Source: Clostridiaceae bacterium (GTDB taxonomy: Bacteria; Bacillota; Clostridia; Acetivibrionales; DUMC01). Taken from it: 17,993 bases of DNA. Below the pieces are notes generated by a model. The model was not told the DNA's origin. It made no database searches and saw nothing but the letters and a program-made list of their open reading frames with translations. Shown in pieces: positions 14,451 to 17,993 of this stretch (the stretch's first letter is position 1; each line of letters opens with the position of its first letter). Position numbers and translations under genes: made by a program. The stretch covers positions 1 through 17,993 of the forward strand of contig JAAZDH010000308.1 in NCBI GenBank assembly GCA_012512865.1, read 5' to 3'.

Positions 14451-14645
14451 AACTCGTATGCTCATTTATTTATCCTTCGCATACCCAAACGTTTCCAATA
14501 AATTCGTATACCCGGATGCTTTTTAAATTCATGCGCCGTATGCTTTTTAACTCATATTCTCGAATACAATTAAAATCATATACCAGAATACTTTTAACTT
14601 ATATGCCCGAACATTTTAATTCGTATACTTGTATAAGTGTATACA
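14451..14645. repeat. Degenerate tandem array, about eight units of 22-26 bp
   Basis: Units begin near 14451, 14476, 14502, 14526, 14549, 14574, 14596 and 14618. The clearest ones share a pattern of TCRTATRCCCGRATRC followed by TTTTTAA; for example the unit at 14574 reads TCATATACCAGAATAC then TTTTAA. Units diverge at many positions but keep spacing of about two helical turns, and most carry a GTATAC-like core. The array lies inside the 437-base gap between aconitase and gerAC (14329-14765), which otherwise holds AT-rich DNA, the promoter-like elements listed separately, and no gene. Confidence 0.6.
14484..14497 (-). promoter_or_regulatory. Possible cre-like (CcpA) site
   Basis: On the minus strand the site reads TGGAAACGTTTGGG, with the AAACGTTT palindromic core. 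It matches the 5' half of the catabolite-response consensus TGNAANCGNTNNCA and lacks the final CA. It falls inside one unit of the tandem array, downstream of the predicted aconitase promoter. Catabolite control of aconitase is known in other Firmicutes; here it is a guess. Confidence 0.3.
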
Positions 14646-14664
14646 TGTATATTGGATTTGTCAA
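14636..14664 (-). promoter_or_regulatory. Putative aconitase operon promoter with a TGTATACA palindrome
   Basis: On the minus strand a perfect TTGACA (14664-14659) is followed after 17 bases by TACACT (14641-14636), four of six matches to TATAAT. The palindrome TGTATACA (14638-14645) overlaps the -10 element and resembles GntR-type operators. The start site would be near 14629, giving an unusually long leader of about 300 bases that spans the tandem array. A nearer promoter has not been excluded. Confidence 0.45.
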
Positions 14665-14765
14665 GAGACCATTAAAAAAATAATAAAAATATATTGTGAT
14701 ATTAAAAAGGATAATATGCCGTCAATAAGCCAATAAAAATGTATTATGGCAGGATGGGGCAACCA

Positions 14766-15983
14766 TCATTTTGTCATCCCTTTTCTTTCAAACTCCCTTA
14801 TATTTATTTCAACTTTTAAATCTATATCTGCATCCCGAAATATACTTTCCCAGTCACCCTTTATTTTCTCCCAGGCAGAAGGGTATTTTATTTGGACTTT
14901 CTTGCCGAAATCTACCACATCGGTATTTAGTTCTTTTTGTATTTTATTGATTGCACGATGCATTGTTTTTTCAACTTCTTTCTTGACCACCATTTCAACT
15001 TTTTCTATATATTCTTCGTCAAAGGAGCTTACCCCAATGGACCAATCCTCGGTTATGCTTCCTTCCATTTCACATTCGATAATAAACGATACATCTCCGC
15101 CAGACATGTAAGGCTTGATTTTAGTTTTTGCACTGCGAATTCTAAACACGACGATTTCGCCCGTATCTTCGTGCCTGCCTTGCACAACGCCGCTGTCACC
15201 TTTTTCCATTATCCAGTTAATCCCATCGGTTTCTTTCTCGTCCAGCCACCCTGCCAATATGCACGGGTTTCCCCTTATAACCGCAGCTCCCCTGACTTCG
15301 TACACGTCTTCCTTAACATACCCGGTTCCTGTTGCTGTAGCATCAATCGCTAATTGGATACTATCCCTCGTCGCTATTCTTTGTACCGCAATACTTTTAC
15401 CTGCCGCCATCTTTTCCGATAAATCACCCAGTTTCACCACGAAGGGCATTCCTGACTTGCGCTTGGTATCCCGGGATATCTTCATGATATTACTGGAAGG
15501 TATATCTTCAATGTTCGGTTCCACATCAAGAAAATACCGTGCTTTTCCCTCTGAAACAAGAATAGTCGCATTTCTTGGCACTTCAGAGTGACGCAAAATT
15601 CCGTTGAGCAGCTGGTACAGGTCATAGTTTCGCGCCACATCGTCACTTAAAATTATAACCATGAGATGCTCATAGTTGGGCCTGCGGCTCTTGATGCTGT
15701 GTAATATTTCGGAAGTTTCGGTAAAGCTGGTTCCTTCCAACGACGTGTTGGCATACGGGGATTTGCGTGCAGGGGTTGTTCTTTCGCCTCCTCCCACACC
15801 CTCAGGTATAACATGCTGATATGTTATTACCAGGGAATTGCCATCATCCGAGCAATCAATGGCCATACCTACAATAATAAGCATGTCCTCTATTTCAATC
15901 CTGTCCCAGCAACCACATAAACCAAAGGAAATAAAAACCAGGAGGAAACCAGTAAGCAGCAGCGAAAGAACCTTGCATTTCAT
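14766..15983 (-). CDS. gerAC: Spore germination lipoprotein, Ger(x)C family
   Basis: This 405-residue protein is the lipoprotein subunit of a nutrient germinant receptor in the spore inner membrane. The signal peptide MKCKVLSLLLTGFLLVFISF leads to the lipobox LCGC, giving lipidated Cys25, and the family-typical CWDRIEIEDM follows. The mid-region (HVIPEG, SEILHSIKSRRPNYEHLMVIILSDDVAR) and the C-terminal domain with VKKEVEKTMHRAINKIQKELNTDVVDFG match the Ger(x)C fold. It starts eight bases after the gerAB stop, so the three germination genes form one operon. Its Shine-Dalgarno sequence is poor (AAGAAAG), which may imply coupling to gerAB translation. Sporulation-specific transcription by sigma-G is expected for the family; the promoter is outside the window. 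Confidence 0.94.
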   Translation of the reverse strand: MKCKVLSLLLTGFLLVFISFGLCGCWDRIEIEDMLIIVGMAIDCSDDGNSLVITYQHVIPEGVGGGERTTPARKSPYANTSLEGTSFTETSEILHSIKSRRPNYEHLMVIILSDDVARNYDLYQLLNGILRHSEVPRNATILVSEGKARYFLDVEPNIEDIPSSNIMKISRDTKRKSGMPFVVKLGDLSEKMAAGKSIAVQRIATRDSIQLAIDATATGTGYVKEDVYEVRGAAVIRGNPCILAGWLDEKETDGINWIMEKGDSGVVQGRHEDTGEIVVFRIRSAKTKIKPYMSGGDVSFIIECEMEGSITEDWSIGVSSFDEEYIEKVEMVVKKEVEKTMHRAINKIQKELNTDVVDFGKKVQIKYPSAWEKIKGDWESIFRDADIDLKVEINIREFERKGMTK

Positions 15984-15991
15984 CTTTCTTT

Positions 15992-17047
15992 TTATCCAGT
16001 CCCACCTTCCTTTCTTTTATACCATCCTTTCTTCCGTATGCGCGCAATAATCAATAATACTACGGGGACAAGCCCCTCGATTGCCAGCCCGATATACCCC
16101 AGCCTGCTTCCCATGCTGAAAGTTTCCATTATGTTGCCGGGAAAAAGCGCAATAATGTATATCAGCGGGTTCAAGGCATATACAAAAATACCAAAATCCT
16201 TATTGAAAACCTGGCTTAAGCCAATGCTTGCTATATAATGCGTTCCAACAAACGTGGTGTATATAGCCAGTATCCATACAATAAGAAAAAATACCTGAAA
16301 ATTTTCCACAAATCCTCCCGGGTACTCTATGGCATTAACAAATGACGCAAGGGGCCACGTTAGTGTTTTTACCTCGTCTATGGTCAATACTCCCACGATT
16401 ATTATTGCACTAATAACATAAACCACGATCGGGATTGCTATGCCTGCTACAACTGCATTGACGGCTTTACCGGGGTTCTTCATGAAAGCAGTTATTACCG
16501 CTATAACGCCGAATCCAATAAAGCTTAGGGAAGTTGCTTTGGCGCTTTCAATAACTGGCAATATACCTTTTCCAAGTACAGGCATAAGGTTCTCCAGTTC
16601 AAATTCAATCATCCCCATGAAAAGGATACTCAACAGGATAATCAGGATTACGGGTAAGTATAGCTGAAAAGTGCGTGCTATTAAATTAATACCTCCAACA
16701 ACCAGGTAGGTGCCCACACAAATAAAGATTATTATTACTACTTCCTTTGGTGTGCGAAGCAGCAGGTATGTATGTACCAGCTCTGAAAGGATACGGACTT
16801 CATACCCTGATATGAACGTATAAAATATTATGATCGCCATGCTAAGCAGCAACCCGAAAAATTTCCCGGTTATCGTTTTACTATATTGAAAAATGGTTTC
16901 CCCCGGAAACATCCGGCTAAGCCTTGCAGATATAGTACCAAAAAATATAAAAATTGCACCGGCTATAAGCACGGAAAGCCATATATCCGGGGTATTCAGC
17001 TTTTGCCCCACGTCTCTTTCCAAGGTCAATATCCGGGTTCCTATCAT
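15992..17047 (-). CDS. gerAB: Spore germination permease-like protein, GerAB family (5' end uncertain)
   Basis: This is the membrane subunit of the germinant receptor, with an APC-type fold of about ten membrane helices spread along 351 residues. Recognisable parts are GTRILTLERDVGQKLNTPDIWLSVLIAG at the start, FTY-like helix 3 with ISGYEVRILSELVHTYLL, and PLASFVNAIEYPGGFVENFQVFF in the middle. The first ATG is at 17047, but that removes part of helix 1. The same frame continues upstream for 23 codons to a TGA at 17117-17119, encoding NYPRDKISAVQAAVIVSSI, which is clearly family sequence. No ATG, GTG or TTG is available there. Either translation starts at ATT/ATA (17113 or 17110, well spaced from AGGTG), or one base has been inserted after the GTG at 17120. 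It lies between gerAA and gerAC. Confidence 0.88.
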   Translation of the reverse strand: MIGTRILTLERDVGQKLNTPDIWLSVLIAGAIFIFFGTISARLSRMFPGETIFQYSKTITGKFFGLLLSMAIIIFYTFISGYEVRILSELVHTYLLLRTPKEVVIIIFICVGTYLVVGGINLIARTFQLYLPVILIILLSILFMGMIEFELENLMPVLGKGILPVIESAKATSLSFIGFGVIAVITAFMKNPGKAVNAVVAGIAIPIVVYVISAIIIVGVLTIDEVKTLTWPLASFVNAIEYPGGFVENFQVFFLIVWILAIYTTFVGTHYIASIGLSQVFNKDFGIFVYALNPLIYIIALFPGNIMETFSMGSRLGYIGLAIEGLVPVVLLIIARIRKKGWYKRKEGGTG

Positions 17048-17192
17048 GATTGACGATACTATTACTGCCGCCTGTACAGCTGAAATCTTATCCCTTGGGT
17101 AGTTTACTATAATCTTTCACCTGGCCTTGTCATTAAAAATTCATTTCAGATTTTATTTCATGCTATTTCATCTTTTCCCCCAATCCCACCGC

Positions 17193-17993
17193 TCAATTCC
17201 CCTGCTTTTTCTTATCACCTGTCTTTAACATCTCAGGCCGTTTTTTCATCGTCATCACCGGGAGACGCAAAATAAAGTCCTTCCAGTCACCAGGCCTGTA
17301 TGGCACGAGGGGGGACAAGTAATTTACACCAAAGCTTTTAAGCTTGGCAAGATGCACTGTAAGCATTATAAAAAACAGTATTACACCGTACAAACCCATG
17401 AAACCTGCCGAAAATATAACTAAAAAGCGAAGAATACGAAAGGAAACGCCCATGTAATACTGTACTATGGAAAAGGAGGAAATCCCGGTAAGAGCTACAA
17501 CAAGTACGTAAACGGGGCTTACAAGCCCTGCCCTGACCGCTGCCTCTCCAATAACCAAGCCGCCGACGATTCCTACTGCCTGGCCTACGGACCTGGGCAG
17601 GCGAACACCTGCTTCCCTTAGTATTTCTATTGTTATCTCCATTAATATTGCTTCAATCAAGGAAGGAATGGGGACCCCTTCCCTGGTGGCAGCTATAAAT
17701 ATGGCAAGCTTGGACGGTATTAAACCCTGGTTGTATGATATGAGCGCAACATAAAAACCGGGCAGGAATAGTGATATGGCCATTGCCAGGTATCTCAGGA
17801 GGCGAAGGGTGGAAGCATATATCCAGCGGTCGTAGTAGTCCTCGGGGGTGTTCATGAACATGGAAAAACTAACCGGGATAATTAGTGCAAAAGGAGTATT
17901 ATCCGCCAATACGGCAACCCGCCCTTCCAGTATTGCATTGGTGACCCTGTCAGGGCGATCCGTGTACTGCATCTGGGGGAAAAGCGACAGGAA
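17193..17993 (-). CDS. gerAA: Spore germination protein, GerAA family (partial, C-terminal part)
   Basis: This is the C-terminal portion of the large GerA subunit of the germinant receptor; the frame remains open to the right edge, so the gene starts outside the window. The visible 266 residues begin with FLSLFPQMQYTDRPDRV, followed by NAILEGRVAVLADNTPFALIIP, both family hallmarks at the junction of the cytosolic domain and membrane domain. About five hydrophobic segments follow, including GFYVALISYNQGLIPSKLAIFIAATREGVPIPSLIEAILMEITIEILREAGVRLP and GQAVGIVGGLVIGEAAVRAGLVSP. The tail MKKRPEMLKTGDKKKQGN is basic and cytosolic. It is followed after about 75 bases by gerAB. The internal ATG at 17972 is not the true start. 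Confidence 0.93.
   Translation of the reverse strand, partial: FLSLFPQMQYTDRPDRVTNAILEGRVAVLADNTPFALIIPVSFSMFMNTPEDYYDRWIYASTLRLLRYLAMAISLFLPGFYVALISYNQGLIPSKLAIFIAATREGVPIPSLIEAILMEITIEILREAGVRLPRSVGQAVGIVGGLVIGEAAVRAGLVSPVYVLVVALTGISSFSIVQYYMGVSFRILRFLVIFSAGFMGLYGVILFFIMLTVHLAKLKSFGVNYLSPLVPYRPGDWKDFILRLPVMTMKKRPEMLKTGDKKKQGN

Noticed and set aside
14451..14645. CRISPR array interpretation of the tandem repeats
   Set aside because: Units are contiguous and diverged with no unique spacers, and no cas genes are nearby.
14753..14767. GATGG-N5-CCATC hairpin at the gerAC stop as a terminator
   Set aside because: The stem is only five pairs and no immediate T run follows; nearby T-rich DNA is general AT richness.

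Overview
The window looks like chromosomal DNA from an endospore-forming member of the Firmicutes, probably a clostridium-type anaerobe. The reasons are a gerA-type spore germination operon, strong AGGAGG-type ribosome binding sites, sigma-A-like promoters, and a binding-protein-dependent sugar transporter without its own ATPase. I cannot name the species from sequence alone. Fourteen protein genes are supported; thirteen lie on the minus strand and one on the plus strand.

Layout, left to right. (1) 171-551 (+): a small protein closely resembling the Anabaena sensory rhodopsin transducer, with its own promoter, convergent with the sugar operon. (2) 578-9657 (-): a carbohydrate uptake and catabolism locus. 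In transcription order it runs: promoter (about 9721-9749), TIM-barrel sugar isomerase/epimerase, alkaline-phosphatase-superfamily 'sulfatase', Gfo/Idh/MocA oxidoreductase, AraC regulator, second Gfo/Idh/MocA oxidoreductase, solute-binding lipoprotein, two CUT1 permeases. (3) 9894-14328 (-): aconitase, a FadR/FCD-type GntR regulator and citrate synthase, preceded by a long AT-rich leader with a degenerate tandem repeat and closed by a probable intrinsic terminator. (4) 14766-17993 (-): spore germination genes gerAC, gerAB and the C-terminal part of gerAA, which runs off the right edge.

How the genes may work together (inference). The ABC system imports a glycoside or modified sugar. The phosphatase/sulfatase-fold enzyme removes an ester group, and the two NAD(P)-dependent oxidoreductases plus the TIM-barrel enzyme process the sugar. 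The AraC protein is the likely local switch. No glycoside hydrolase is visible, so oxidation-elimination of a glycoside is a reasonable hypothesis. The aconitase-GntR-citrate synthase unit makes citrate/isocitrate for glutamate synthesis and is probably controlled by its own regulator.

The points most worth following are the rhodopsin-transducer homologue beside a sugar operon with no rhodopsin in view, the 'sulfatase' whose formylglycine Cys/Ser is replaced by Thr, a 75-bp composite palindrome between the binding-protein and permease genes, the tandem array in the aconitase leader, and a gerAB gene with no normal start codon for its conserved N-terminus.
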